DNA of 64,000 nt, taken from positions 124,001-188,000 of the forward strand of contig DASXHD010000129.1 of NCBI GenBank assembly GCA_036488725.1. The letters are read 5' to 3'. Below the pieces are notes generated by a model. The model saw only the letters and a program-made list of their open reading frames with translations, was not told the origin of the DNA and ran no database searches. Of this stretch, positions 15,002 through 24,134 are shown in pieces. The DNA comes from DASXHD01 sp036488725. Its GTDB lineage: Bacteria > Myxococcota_A > Polyangia > Polyangiales > Polyangiaceae. The position numbers and the translations under genes are program-made. Position 1 is the stretch's first letter, and the number at the start of each line of letters is the position of its first letter.

Positions 15002-17317
15002 CTAATTGCGGAGCGGTTTGTTGTTCATCAGCATGTACTGCATTCGCTCCAGGCTCTTCGGCTCTCCGCAGAGGCTCACGAAGGCTTCGCGTTCGAGCTC
15101 CAGCATGTGGTCTTCGGTGACCTCGTGGCCCGAGCCGCCGCGGCCGCCGCACAAAACTTCGGCGAGCTTCTTCGCGATTTTTCCGTCGTGCTCGGTCGCG
15201 AAGCCGCCCGCGACGAGCGTGCCGACCATCATCTCGAGCGTCGCGATGCCGCTCTCGCCGGGCAGCACGTACGCACGCGGCGCGGGCGGGTGATAGCCGC
15301 TCTCGGCGAGGCCGATCGCGCGCGCTTTCGCTTCGGTGACGAGGCGCGCTTTGTCGAACGAGATGCCGTCGGTCTTGCGGAAGTAGCCGAACGACTTCGC
15401 CTCGTCGGCGCTCGTCGCGACGCGCGCGAGCGCGATGTTCTTGAAGACCTGCGTCACGTATTCGTACGTGCTCACGTTCGCGCCGTCCGGAATTCCCTCG
15501 AGCGCGCGCCACAGCATGTTCATGTTGCCCGCGCCGCCGGGGATGATGCCGACGCCGACCTCGACTTGACCCGAGTACGTCTCGGCCGCCGCCTGCACCG
15601 CGTCGCACGCCATGCACAGCTCGAGTCCGCCGCCGAGCGTCATCCCGTACGGCGCCGCGACGACCGGCACGCGCGCGTACTTCATCCGCTGAGTTGCATT
15701 CTGCAACGATTGGACGATCGACCGAATTTGGTCCCAGTTCTGCTGCGACGCCGCCATCACGATGAGAAAGAGGTTCGCGCCGACGCAAAAGTGCTCGCCG
15801 TCGTTTGCGATGAGCATCGCGCGGAAATCCCGTTCGGCGCGGCCGGTCGCGTCGTGGAGCATCTGGATGATGTCCGGGTCGAGGCTGTTGGCCTTCGTCT
15901 TGAAGCGCACGCCGAGGACGCCGTCGCCGAGGTCCCACGCTTCGGCGCCGTCGTTCTTCAAGACCGGCGCGTTGGACTTTTTGAGAACGTCGAACGTCGC
16001 GTTGCGCGGGTCGATCGCGCGCTTCACGTACTTGCCGCTCTGCAGGTCCCAGACCTCGTCGCCCTTGTAGAACGACTCCGCCTTCATCTTCTCGATCGAC
16101 GGCGGGAGGGAGATGCCGTCCTTCTTCATCCGCGCGATCGTCTCTTGCACGCCGAGCGCGTCCCACGTCTCGAACGGCCCGAGCTCCCAGTTGTAACCCC
16201 ACTTCATCGCGTCATCGATCGCGACGACCGAGTCGGCAATTTCGGGAACGCGCCGCGCCGCATACGCGAGCGAACGCGAAATCACTTTCCACGCGAACTG
16301 CCCGGCCTTGCCCGAATCGTTGACGAGCTTCTTCACGCGCTCGCGCGGGTCCTCGATTTTCGAGAGCGCTTTGGTCGTCTCTTTGATCGCCGAATCGCCG
16401 CCTTTTGCGCGGTAATCGAGCTTGCGCGGGTCGAAGGTCTGAATGTCTTTGCCGCTCTTCTTGTAGAAGCCGCCCTTCGTTTTGTTGCCGAGCAATTTCT
16501 TGCCGACCATCGCGCGGATGAAGTCCGGCACTTTGAAGACTTCGCGCTCTTCGTCGCCGGTGAGCGATTCGTGGCAGTTGTCGGCGACGTGAACGAGCGT
16601 GTCGAGGCCGACGAGATCCGCGGTGCGGAAGCTCGCGCTCTTCGGGTGGCCCATCGGCGTACCGGTGATCGCGTCGACGTCCTCGGGCTCGAGGCCCATC
16701 GCGAGCATCTCGTGGATGCCGAGGAGCATCGCGTGCGTGCCGATGCGATTGCCGACGAAGTTCGGCGTGTCCTTGCCGACGACGATGCCTTTGCCGAGCA
16801 CGTCCTCGCCGAAACGTTTGATGTCGGCGACCGTCTCTTTCGCCGTCTCGGGCCCGGCGACGATCTCGAGGAGCTTCATGTAACGAACCGGATTGAAGAA
16901 GTGCATCACGAGGAAGCGCTTCTTGAAGCCGTCGCCGCGGCCTTTCATCATGTCGGCGATGCGCAGGCCGCTCGTGTTCGACGCGACGACGGCGTGCTCG
17001 GGCAGGATCGTCTCGAGCTTCTCGAAGAGCTGCTGCTTGGGCTCGAGCTTTTCGATGATCGCTTCGATCACCAAATCGCACGACGCGAGCTTCGCGAGGT
17101 CGGTCTCGACGTCGCCGGTCGTCACGAGGCGCGCGCGGCTCTTGTCGTAGAACGCGGCAGGCCGCGCCTTGACGGCTTTTTCGAGGCCGCCTTTCGCGAA
17201 GTCTTGCATGTCGAGCATCACGACCTCGAGGCCGGCGTTCGCCATGTGCGCGGCGATGCCGCTGCCCATCACGCCCGCACCGATGACGCCCACTTTTCGC
17301 ACGACGAGCTTGCTCAT
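15002..17317 (-). CDS. fadN: Bifunctional 3-hydroxyacyl-CoA dehydrogenase / enoyl-CoA hydratase (FadN type)
   Basis: A 771-residue enzyme for two middle steps of beta-oxidation. Its N-terminal Rossmann domain binds NAD (KVGVIGAGVMGSGIAAHMAN) with the dehydrogenase His in MHFFNPVRYMKLLEIV, followed by the helical dehydrogenase domain. The crotonase part lies in the C-terminal third (VAAPYGMTLGGGLELCMACD, VEVGVGIIPGGAGNM). This order is the reverse of E. coli FadB and matches Bacillus-type FadN. ATG 17317 (MSKLVVRKV) is preferred over 17329. It is read away from the divergent lipoprotein gene at 17345. Bases 15694-15706 carry the palindromic motif with rare codons. Confidence 0.93.
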   Translation of the reverse strand: MSKLVVRKVGVIGAGVMGSGIAAHMANAGLEVVMLDMQDFAKGGLEKAVKARPAAFYDKSRARLVTTGDVETDLAKLASCDLVIEAIIEKLEPKQQLFEKLETILPEHAVVASNTSGLRIADMMKGRGDGFKKRFLVMHFFNPVRYMKLLEIVAGPETAKETVADIKRFGEDVLGKGIVVGKDTPNFVGNRIGTHAMLLGIHEMLAMGLEPEDVDAITGTPMGHPKSASFRTADLVGLDTLVHVADNCHESLTGDEEREVFKVPDFIRAMVGKKLLGNKTKGGFYKKSGKDIQTFDPRKLDYRAKGGDSAIKETTKALSKIEDPRERVKKLVNDSGKAGQFAWKVISRSLAYAARRVPEIADSVVAIDDAMKWGYNWELGPFETWDALGVQETIARMKKDGISLPPSIEKMKAESFYKGDEVWDLQSGKYVKRAIDPRNATFDVLKKSNAPVLKNDGAEAWDLGDGVLGVRFKTKANSLDPDIIQMLHDATGRAERDFRAMLIANDGEHFCVGANLFLIVMAASQQNWDQIRSIVQSLQNATQRMKYARVPVVAAPYGMTLGGGLELCMACDAVQAAAETYSGQVEVGVGIIPGGAGNMNMLWRALEGIPDGANVSTYEYVTQVFKNIALARVATSADEAKSFGYFRKTDGISFDKARLVTEAKARAIGLAESGYHPPAPRAYVLPGESGIATLEMMVGTLVAGGFATEHDGKIAKKLAEVLCGGRGGSGHEVTEDHMLELEREAFVSLCGEPKSLERMQYMLMNNKPLRN

Positions 17318-17344
17318 GCCCGTGGGCATACTGAAGAATGAGGT

Positions 17345-17671
17345 ATGCGCAAGCTCCTTCTCTTCGCTTCCGTCGTCATCGCGGTCGGCGCCGCGTGCTC
17401 CGGCGGGTCTTCGAGCGTCGATCCCGAGAAATACGATCGCGCGTGCTCGAACGCGAACGACTGCGTGCTCATCGCGACCGACGCGTGCTGTGCGTGTCCG
17501 TCGGCGGCGATCAACGTCAGCGCGCAAACGCAGTACAACGCCGATTTCGCGAGCGCGCAGAAAAATTGCACGGGCCTCTGCCCGGGCGCGCACTGCGAGC
17601 CTTATGCGGCGGGCTGCTCGGGCGGCGTCTGCGTCGTCACGCAACCGCTCGCGGACGCTGGGACCGATTGA
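17345..17671 (+). CDS. Small Cys-rich lipoprotein
   Basis: A 108-residue protein with a lipoprotein signal (MRKLLLFASVVIAVGAACSGG) and ten further Cys in a pattern such as CSNANDCVLIATDACCACP, suggesting a disulfide-knotted surface domain. It is divergent from fadN with a 27-bp gap and overlaps the convergent P450 gene by 35 bp. Function unknown. Confidence 0.75.
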   Translation: MRKLLLFASVVIAVGAACSGGSSSVDPEKYDRACSNANDCVLIATDACCACPSAAINVSAQTQYNADFASAQKNCTGLCPGAHCEPYAAGCSGGVCVVTQPLADAGTD

Positions 17672-18977
17672 GCGACGTGACGATGACCGGCAAGCCGTTC
17701 GAGGGCGTGAGCGTGATGCTGCGTCGCGAGACGCGGACGTCTTGTCTCGCGAGGTGCATCTCGACGCGCGGGAGAAGCGCGGCGAGCACCATCTTCATTT
17801 CGTAAACAGCGAACGCGGCGCCGACGCATTTGCGCAGGCCGCCACCGAACGGCAAAAACTCCCACGCCGCCGGCTTGAACGTGCGAAAGCGGCGCGGCTC
17901 GAACGCGGTCGGGTTCGGGTAGAGCGAGGGCCTTCGGTGCACGAGATAAATCGCGGGCGCGACGAGCGCGCCGCGCGGCAAGTCCCACGGGCCGATGCGC
18001 AGCGGCTCTTGCAGCACGCGGCCGACCATCGGGATCACCGGCTGAAGACGCAGCGTCTCTTTGACGACGTCGTCGAGGAGCTCGAGCTTCGCGATTTTCG
18101 CGGGATCGCCGCCGGCGCCGTCGAGCTCGTCGCGGAGCTCGCCGACGAGCTTCCGGTTCGGGAGGACCCAGCGAAGCGCCCACGCGAGCGACGTCGCGGT
18201 CGTCTCGTGGCCGGCGACGAGGAGCGTGACGAGCTCGTCGTGGAGCTCGTCCTCGGTGAGCTCGGTCTCGATGAGCATCGCGAGGACGTCGTTTCGTTTG
18301 CCGCGGCCCGAGGCTTTCGCTTCTCGAATTTCGGCGCGAAGAAGCGCGCTCGCGCGATCGCGAAGGCGCACCCATCGGCCCCACGGGCTGAGCGGCCCCA
18401 GATCGCGCTGCATGAACGGAAAGAGAAGCGGCGGCCACGCGCTCGCGTCGAGGCTCTTGGTGAGCACGTCGGCGAGCTCCGAAAAACGAGGACCCTCCGC
18501 GACGCCGAACACGGTGCGCAAGATGATCTGCATCGTGAGCGACTGAAGCGGAGTGTGGACGCGAAACGGTCGACCGACGGGCATGCGATCGATGACGTCG
18601 TCGGCGAGCTCCATCATCGTGCGTCCGTACGCGAGCATGCGTTCGCCGTGAAACGACGGGAGGATCATCTTGCGATGCCGGAGGTGCGGCGCGCCGTCGA
18701 GAAGAAGCAGCGAGTGGTTGCCGAGGAACGGCTTGAGCACGACGTTCGCTTCGCCCGCGTGCGCCTCGTCGGGCCCGAGGCCGAAGACGTCTTTGATGAT
18801 CGCCGGATCGGCGATCGCGACGAGCCCGCCCGGCAACGCACGCGGCCCGAAGATGAGAGGAAGCGTGAAGACGTCGCCGTGCGCGCGCTGCGCTTCTTCG
18901 AGCAGACGAAACGGCGTCCGGATCCACCGGACCATCGTGAGCGGCATGCTTTGCCGGTGCGCAGGCGGGAACTGCAT
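17637..18977 (-). CDS. Cytochrome P450
   Basis: A 446-residue P450 of ordinary bacterial length with no membrane anchor. It has the I-helix LLVAGHETTATSLAW, the K-helix ExxR in KETLRLQP and the heme-binding loop FLPFGGGLRKCVGAAFA with the Cys thiolate. P450s hydroxylate small molecules using a ferredoxin or flavodoxin partner; a 2Fe-2S ferredoxin gene exists 30 kb away at 47214. The substrate is unknown. ATG 18977 (MQFPPAHRQ) is taken as the start because residues upstream in frame do not look protein-like. Confidence 0.93.
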   Translation of the reverse strand: MQFPPAHRQSMPLTMVRWIRTPFRLLEEAQRAHGDVFTLPLIFGPRALPGGLVAIADPAIIKDVFGLGPDEAHAGEANVVLKPFLGNHSLLLLDGAPHLRHRKMILPSFHGERMLAYGRTMMELADDVIDRMPVGRPFRVHTPLQSLTMQIILRTVFGVAEGPRFSELADVLTKSLDASAWPPLLFPFMQRDLGPLSPWGRWVRLRDRASALLRAEIREAKASGRGKRNDVLAMLIETELTEDELHDELVTLLVAGHETTATSLAWALRWVLPNRKLVGELRDELDGAGGDPAKIAKLELLDDVVKETLRLQPVIPMVGRVLQEPLRIGPWDLPRGALVAPAIYLVHRRPSLYPNPTAFEPRRFRTFKPAAWEFLPFGGGLRKCVGAAFAVYEMKMVLAALLPRVEMHLARQDVRVSRRSITLTPSNGLPVIVTSLNRSQRPRAVA

Positions 18978-19174
18978 GGCGCGATCACAACGAAAAACGC
19001 AGCGCTGCGAAAGTGAATTCGGAGGAGACCGCGCTCGCGTTCGCAATGACGGAGGACCACGCTGCGCTCGAGGTGCCGGCTCGCGACCGCCCTCGCAGGA
19101 ACGTCGCGGCTGTCGGCCGCTGTCTCGCGCGGCGCTGAAACGAAGCCTCGCCGCCGCCCTGGTCGCTCGCTGCG

Positions 19175-19558
19175 ATGAGCGCCGCGGACGTCGTCGACGT
19201 CCTCACGGAGCAGTTTCCTCATCGTGTCGGGACAGTCGACGTGGCCGCGATCGTCGACGGCGCGGTCGCCCTGCTCGTCTGGGCGGCGAAACACGCGAAA
19301 GCGACACGCGAAGTCGAATATGCGGCGCGCAGCGCTCGTCGGAAAGCGCTGGCCGCGATGAACCACGAGCGTCTCTGGTCGCCCGGCAAAGCGATGCTCG
19401 CGTCGGCGATCGGCGACGGTGTTGACCCCGCGGACCTCGAAGCGGTTCGCGCGCACGCTGTCCGGCGCGGGCACGCCCCTGATTTCGTCGCTGAGTTTCT
19501 GCCGCCCGGCCCGACCTGGCTGGGCCACCGCGGCTGGCGCTGGCTCGAGCAACCGTAA
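19175..19558 (+). CDS. Hypothetical protein
   Basis: A 127-residue soluble protein, mostly helical (VVDVLTEQFPHRVGTVDVAA, REVEYAARSARRKALAAM), ending with a Trp/Gly/Pro-rich tail PTWLGHRGWRWLEQP. No family is recognised. Its stop is immediately followed by a hexanucleotide tandem array. The 158 bases before it hold no recognisable feature. Confidence 0.55.
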   Translation: MSAADVVDVLTEQFPHRVGTVDVAAIVDGAVALLVWAAKHAKATREVEYAARSARRKALAAMNHERLWSPGKAMLASAIGDGVDPADLEAVRAHAVRRGHAPDFVAEFLPPGPTWLGHRGWRWLEQP

Positions 19559-19632
19559 GCCGAAGCCGGAGCCGGAGCCGGAGACCGAGACCGAGACCGA
19601 GGCCGAGACCGAGACCGAGACCGAGGCCGACG
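19559..19632 (+). repeat. Hexanucleotide tandem array (GCCGGA / GACCGA)
   Basis: About twelve six-base units, first GCCGGA-like then GACCGA and GGCCGA, lie between the stop at 19558 and the transposase start at 19688. The array is not in the frame of either gene. If translated it would encode alternating Glu-Pro and Glu-Thr. Confidence 0.85.
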
Positions 19633-19687
19633 AAGAAAGGAGCGAAAATGCTTGCGGGCGCCGTTCGGAAATATATGCTCAATCAAA

Positions 19688-20296
19688 ATGACGCCGCAGC
19701 TCCAGCTTCGATTTTCTCGCGACCGGCGAGGCGGGAAGCGCAAGAACGCAGGGCGGAGACCTGCCGGGGCTCGCGCAGGGGTGTCGCATCGGGCGCGGGT
19801 GCGATTTGCGCGGACACTTCCCGTGCACGTCACGGTGCGGATGGCGAAGCACGTTTACAATCTTCGAAGTCGTCGTTGCTTCTCGGCGGTCGGTCGCGCG
19901 CTGTCGGCGGCGGGCGAGCGCTTTGGGATGCGCATCGTCCAGTTTTCCGTGCAGGGGAATCACATGCACCTCGTCGTCGAGGCGACGACGAGCGACGCGC
20001 TCTCGCAGGCGATGCACGGGCTCGGCGTTCGCGTCGCGAAGGCGCTCAATCGCGTGATGCATCGCCGCGGACGCGTGCTGGCCGACCGGTATCACGCGCG
20101 GCCGCTGCGCACGCCGACCGAAGTGCGTCGCGCGCTCGTCTACGTGCGCGATAATTTCGAGCACCACTCCGGCGAGCGTCTTGGGCGTGACCCGTGCTCG
20201 TCCGCCGACGGCGCGATCGACCTCCCGCAGCCGAGGACGTGGCTGCTGCGCATCGGGTGGCGTCGCGCGCCGCCCGGCTCTGCGCGACCGCCGTGA
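19688..20296 (+). mobile_element. IS200-like (Y1/HUH) transposase, RAYT-like
   Basis: A 202-residue protein starting MTPQLQLRFSRDRRGGKRKN. It shows the Y1-transposase features PVHVTVRM and the HUH-type QGNHMHLVVEA, then YVRDNFEHH with a candidate catalytic Tyr. These enzymes nick and join single-stranded DNA at hairpins. I found no flanking terminal hairpins, no accessory tnpB and no second copy in the window, so it may be a domesticated, REP-associated type. The hexanucleotide array lies just upstream. No gene is seen in 20297-20555, apart from three GCGAGGT direct repeats near 20347. Confidence 0.8.
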
Positions 20297-20555
20297 CGCG
20301 CGTTCTCGCGGGTCGACGGCGGGCCACGCGGGGGAACACGCTCGACGCGAGGTGCGAGGTGCGAGGTGCGCGAGCGCACCGTGACGAAGGCCATCGGGTG
20401 CGAGCTCGATTGGAAGCTCGATCACGGGCGAACGGGCCCCGGCCGTTGCCGCGGCGCTTGGGCTCGGTGGGCATTTGCGAGGCTCGCAGTCGACGCGCGG
20501 CGCGAGCCCGAACGTCGCGCGCGCGCGGTCGGTGGTACATCTAGACGCAACTTCG

Positions 20556-22124
20556 ATGCGAATCTTCGCGCTCGCGCTCGTCCTCCTTCAGTGCAGCTCG
20601 ACGCCGGTGGCGAACGACGCGGGCGTCGACGCCGCGCCGGACGCCGCGAGCTGCGCGGCGCCCGACATCTCGTGCGGTGGGAAGTGCGTCGATACGAAGA
20701 CCGACGTCGCCAACTGCGGGAAATGCGGCCTGACGTGCTCGACCGGTGAAAATTGTTGCGGCGCTTCGTGCTCGTCCGATCCGCAATGCTCGGTCACGGT
20801 CACGTCGCTCTCGAGCACGCAGGGCTATTTGAACGGCGGCGATTACGTCACGCTCCACGGCAGCGGCTTCGCCGCCGGAATGCGCGCGTGGGTCGGCGAT
20901 GGGCGCTCGCCGGTGCGAGTCATCGACGCGCAGACCGCACTCCTCGTCACGCCGCCGGCGCCGATCGGAAAGTACGACGTGCGCGTTCAGGTCGGCGCGA
21001 TCAGCGCGACGCTGCCGCTCGGTTACGAAGTGCACACCGAGAGCTTCGGCACGCAGTGGGCCGAGATCAGCATGAGCACGCCGCGCGGAAATTTTCCGGC
21101 GATGACGACGCTGCAAGACGGACGCGCGCTCGTCGTCGGCGGCACCTCCACGTCGGACCCGAGCTCGTCCCTCGCGACGGCGGATCTCTACGATCCGGTC
21201 GCCAAGCAAATGTCTCCCGCCGCGGGCGCGATGAGCGAGCCGCGCAACACGGTGTCGGCCATCACGCTTCTCGACGGTCGCGCGCTCGTCGTCGGCGCGT
21301 GCAACATCACGACCGGCACCGGGTGCCTCGCGCCGGGCGATCGCGCAGTCGCCGATTTGTTCGACCCGAAGACGAACACGTTCGCGACCGCCAAGACGAC
21401 CCTCGCCGACGCGACGCGCGTCTACATGCGCCTCACGATGCTCTCCGACGGGCGCATCCTCGTGACGTCGAACGGCTCGCCGACGTCCGAAATTTTCGAT
21501 CCGACGACTGACTCTTTTTCGAGCGGTCCCGCGTCGAATTACGGCGCGTTCGGATTTCCGTCGCGCCTACGCGATGGTCGCGTGATTTTCGTTTCGGCGA
21601 CGAGCGAGATCTACGATGCGGACGCAAACACGGTGACGCCGCTCCCGGCGGCGATTCCGCACGGCGTCGTCGCGGCGTTCACGCTGCCGGATGGCCGCGT
21701 GATTTCTCCGGGCGGGGCGGACGACGTGAACGACATGATCACGCCGACCGACGTCGTGTCGCTCGTCGACGCTGCGCAGCCGGCCGTGACGACGCTCGCG
21801 CAGAAGCTCAGCTCCCCGCGTCTCAAGTTCGCGTCGGCGCTCCTCGGCGATGGAACGGTGATGGTCGCCGCCGGCGTCGCCGCGCCGTACCCCGCGACGT
21901 ACGGCTGTCAGTCGGACACGTTCCCGACGACGAACGCGGTCGACGTCGTCGATCCGAAGGCGGGCACGGTCGCGCCGCTTCCGGCGCTCAATGACGACAA
22001 CATGGAGCTCGTCGCGACGACGCTTCTCGACGGTTCGATCTTGATCGGCGGCGGGGCCGCGTGCGGCGGCGCGGGCGCATATCCGTACGTTTATTTCTTG
22101 AAGAGCGTGCCGGGGCCCAACTGA
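20556..22124 (+). CDS. Kelch-like beta-propeller lipoprotein with IPT/TIG domain
   Basis: A 522-residue protein with a lipoprotein signal (MRIFALALVLLQCSS), a Cys-rich segment (residues about 35-75) and an IPT/TIG-like Ig domain (VTSLSSTQGYLNGGDYVTLH, GSGFAAGMRAWVGD). At least five Kelch-like blades follow, marked by DGRALVVGG, DGRILVTS, DGRVIFVS and LDGSILIGGG. It would be anchored at the cell surface; such propellers bind carbohydrates or proteins. The stop overlaps a CTG that may start pxpA. Confidence 0.78.
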   Translation: MRIFALALVLLQCSSTPVANDAGVDAAPDAASCAAPDISCGGKCVDTKTDVANCGKCGLTCSTGENCCGASCSSDPQCSVTVTSLSSTQGYLNGGDYVTLHGSGFAAGMRAWVGDGRSPVRVIDAQTALLVTPPAPIGKYDVRVQVGAISATLPLGYEVHTESFGTQWAEISMSTPRGNFPAMTTLQDGRALVVGGTSTSDPSSSLATADLYDPVAKQMSPAAGAMSEPRNTVSAITLLDGRALVVGACNITTGTGCLAPGDRAVADLFDPKTNTFATAKTTLADATRVYMRLTMLSDGRILVTSNGSPTSEIFDPTTDSFSSGPASNYGAFGFPSRLRDGRVIFVSATSEIYDADANTVTPLPAAIPHGVVAAFTLPDGRVISPGGADDVNDMITPTDVVSLVDAAQPAVTTLAQKLSSPRLKFASALLGDGTVMVAAGVAAPYPATYGCQSDTFPTTNAVDVVDPKAGTVAPLPALNDDNMELVATTLLDGSILIGGGAACGGAGAYPYVYFLKSVPGPN

Positions 22125-22783
22125 AGGCGTTCCTCAACATCGATGCGGGCGAGCTCCCCGACGAGCCGCCGGAGCTCTACGCGCTCGCGCACGTCGTGAA
22201 CGTCGCGTGCGGCGGGCACGCGGGCGACGCCGCGTCGATGAAGCGAGTCGTTGCATTCTGCAAGCAATCGGGCACGGCCGTCGGAGCGCATCCGTCGTTT
22301 CCCGATCGCGAAAACTTCGGGCGGCGCGCGATGACGATGACGCCGGAAGCGCTCGGCGAGAGCGTCGCGGCGCAGTGCGCTCTGCTGGGTGACGTCACGA
22401 AGGACGTCGCGTACGTGAAGCTCCACGGCGCGCTCTATCACGCGGCGAACGCACATGCGGACGTCGCGCGCGCGGCCCTCGGCGCGGCGCATCGCGTGCT
22501 CGGGAACGTCACCGTGATCGGACCCGAGCGCGGCGCGATCGCCGAGGTCGCAGGCGCGCTCGGCCTCCGATACGCGCGCGAAGGTTTCGCCGATCGCGGC
22601 GTTCGCGCCGACGGCACGCTCGTTCCGCGCGGAGAGCCCGGCGCGATGATCGACGATCCGACGGTCGCCGCTGCACGTGCGCGCGAGCTCGTCGGCGCGG
22701 TCGACACGATCTGCGTGCACGGGGACGGCCCGAACGCGCTCGCGATCGCCCGCGCGGTTCGCGCGCTGTTGGATGACGCATGA
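22121..22783 (+). CDS. pxpA: 5-oxoprolinase subunit A (LamB/YcsF family)
   Basis: PxpA with PxpBC hydrolyses 5-oxoproline to glutamate using ATP. The product FLNIDAGELPDEP, VNVACGGHAGD, VGAHPSFPDRENFGRR and AYVKLHGALYH matches the LamB/YcsF family. The family N-terminus begins with the residues encoded at 22121, but no ATG, GTG or TTG is there. CTG 22121-22123, overlapping the previous stop as CTGA, fits best and gives 220 residues. The alternative is a GTG at 22061 with a 64-base overlap. Bases 22251-22263 carry the palindromic motif. First gene of pxpABC. Confidence 0.88.
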   Translation: MKAFLNIDAGELPDEPPELYALAHVVNVACGGHAGDAASMKRVVAFCKQSGTAVGAHPSFPDRENFGRRAMTMTPEALGESVAAQCALLGDVTKDVAYVKLHGALYHAANAHADVARAALGAAHRVLGNVTVIGPERGAIAEVAGALGLRYAREGFADRGVRADGTLVPRGEPGAMIDDPTVAAARARELVGAVDTICVHGDGPNALAIARAVRALLDDA

Positions 22784-23358
22784 ACCTCGGCGACGGCGCC
22801 ATTCGCGTCCCGCTTCCGCCGAACGTGAGCCCGCGCGCCGCGCTCGCGGCCGCGCGTCGATGGCCCGGCGTCGTCGACGCGTGGCTCACCGACGCGTGGC
22901 TCGCCGTCGAATTCGAAAGCCACGGGCCCCCCGAGATCGACCTCGCGAATCTCGGGGATGTGCTCGCGCCCGCGCCGCGCGAGCACCTCATCGAGGTCCG
23001 CTACGACGGCCCGGACCTCGCGGACGTCGCGCGCGCAGCCGGCCTCGATCCGGCCGAGGTCGTCGCGCTGCATTCGCGTGCAGAATACACGGTTCTCTTT
23101 CTCGGCTTCCTCCCGGGCTTCGCGTACCTCGGGGGCCTCCCGCGCGAGCTCGCGATGCCGCGTTTGGCGACGCCGCGCGTGCGCGTACCGAAGAACGCGG
23201 TCGCGATCGGCGGCGCGTATGCCGGCGTCTATCCGTTCGAGTCGCCTGGTGGATGGCGCATCGTCGGCAGCGCGCGCGACGTCGATCTCTTCGACGCCGA
23301 GCGCGGCGCGCTCCTCGCGCCGGGCGACCGCGTGCGCTTTCGGCCGGAGCCGAGATGA
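22780..23358 (+). CDS. pxpB: 5-oxoprolinase subunit B
   Basis: A 192-residue PxpB/KipI-type subunit (allophanate hydrolase subunit 1 family) with the signature FLGFLPGFAYLGGLP, then RVPKNAVAIGGAYAGVYP and SPGGWRIVG. It forms the ATP-dependent catalytic part with PxpC. Starts inside the pxpA stop (ATGA) and ends inside the pxpC start (ATGA), so the three subunits are probably made in fixed ratio. The Ala-Glu-Tyr codons at 23078-23090 form the palindromic motif. Confidence 0.93.
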   Translation: MNLGDGAIRVPLPPNVSPRAALAAARRWPGVVDAWLTDAWLAVEFESHGPPEIDLANLGDVLAPAPREHLIEVRYDGPDLADVARAAGLDPAEVVALHSRAEYTVLFLGFLPGFAYLGGLPRELAMPRLATPRVRVPKNAVAIGGAYAGVYPFESPGGWRIVGSARDVDLFDAERGALLAPGDRVRFRPEPR

Positions 23359-24125
23359 GCCTCGTCGTCCGCAAAGTCGCCGGCCTCGCGACGATTCAAG
23401 ACGACGGGCGCGTCGGCTTCGCAGCGCAAGGCGTTCCGCGCGGGGGCGCCCTCGTTCGCAGCCTCGCGCATCGCGCGAACCGCGCCGTCGGAAACGCGGA
23501 CGGAGCCGCCTGCGTCGAAATCTTCGGCAAGCTCGTCGTCGCGGCGGAGCATGATGTCGTCATCGCCACCGAGCGCGGCGACGCGCGCACCCTCCGCGCC
23601 GGCGAAGAAATCGCGATCGATTCCGACGGCTCGCTCCGCGTTCGTTACCTCGCGATCGCCGGCGGCGTGGAGGCCCCGTCGTATTTCGGCAGTCGCTCGA
23701 CGCTCGTCGTCGCGGGCATCGGACGCGCGCTTCGCACGGGCGATCGCATCGCGCCGAGCGTCGCGCCGGGCGCCCCGCGCACGCTCGAGCCTTTCGTCAC
23801 GTCGGGCTCGATCCGTTTCATTCCGGGCCCCGACGCGCTCGGTCTCGCGCCGTCGCTCGCGGCGCACGTGTGGCGCATCGGCTCCGCGAGCGACCGCACC
23901 GGCACACGCCTCGAAGGCCACCCGCTCGATGCGCCGCCCGTGACCGCGTCTTCGCCCATGGTGTGCGGCGCGATTCAGCTCCCTCCGAGCGGCGCGCCCA
24001 TCGTGATCGGGCCCGACGGTCCGACCACCGGCGGCTATCCCATCGTCGGCGTGCTCGCACGCGCCGATCGCGATCGTTTTCACGCGCTTCCCATCGGCGC
24101 GGCCGTTCGCTTCCAAGTGATCTAA
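23355..24125 (+). CDS. pxpC: 5-oxoprolinase subunit C
   Basis: A 256-residue PxpC/KipA-type protein (allophanate hydrolase subunit 2 family), slightly short for the family. It shows VGFAAQGVPRGGALVRSLAH at the N-terminus, YLAIAGGVEAPSYFGSRST in the middle and GAIQLPPSGAPIVIGPDGPT near the end. It completes 5-oxoprolinase with PxpA and PxpB. ATG 23355 overlaps the pxpB stop. A lipoprotein gene follows after 9 bp. Confidence 0.93.
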   Translation: MSLVVRKVAGLATIQDDGRVGFAAQGVPRGGALVRSLAHRANRAVGNADGAACVEIFGKLVVAAEHDVVIATERGDARTLRAGEEIAIDSDGSLRVRYLAIAGGVEAPSYFGSRSTLVVAGIGRALRTGDRIAPSVAPGAPRTLEPFVTSGSIRFIPGPDALGLAPSLAAHVWRIGSASDRTGTRLEGHPLDAPPVTASSPMVCGAIQLPPSGAPIVIGPDGPTTGGYPIVGVLARADRDRFHALPIGAAVRFQVI

Positions 24126-24134
24126 TCTAAGAGC

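Noticed and set aside
20341..20375. Three GCGAGGT direct repeats
   Set aside because: Too short and too few to support a function; probably slippage in a GC-rich spacer.
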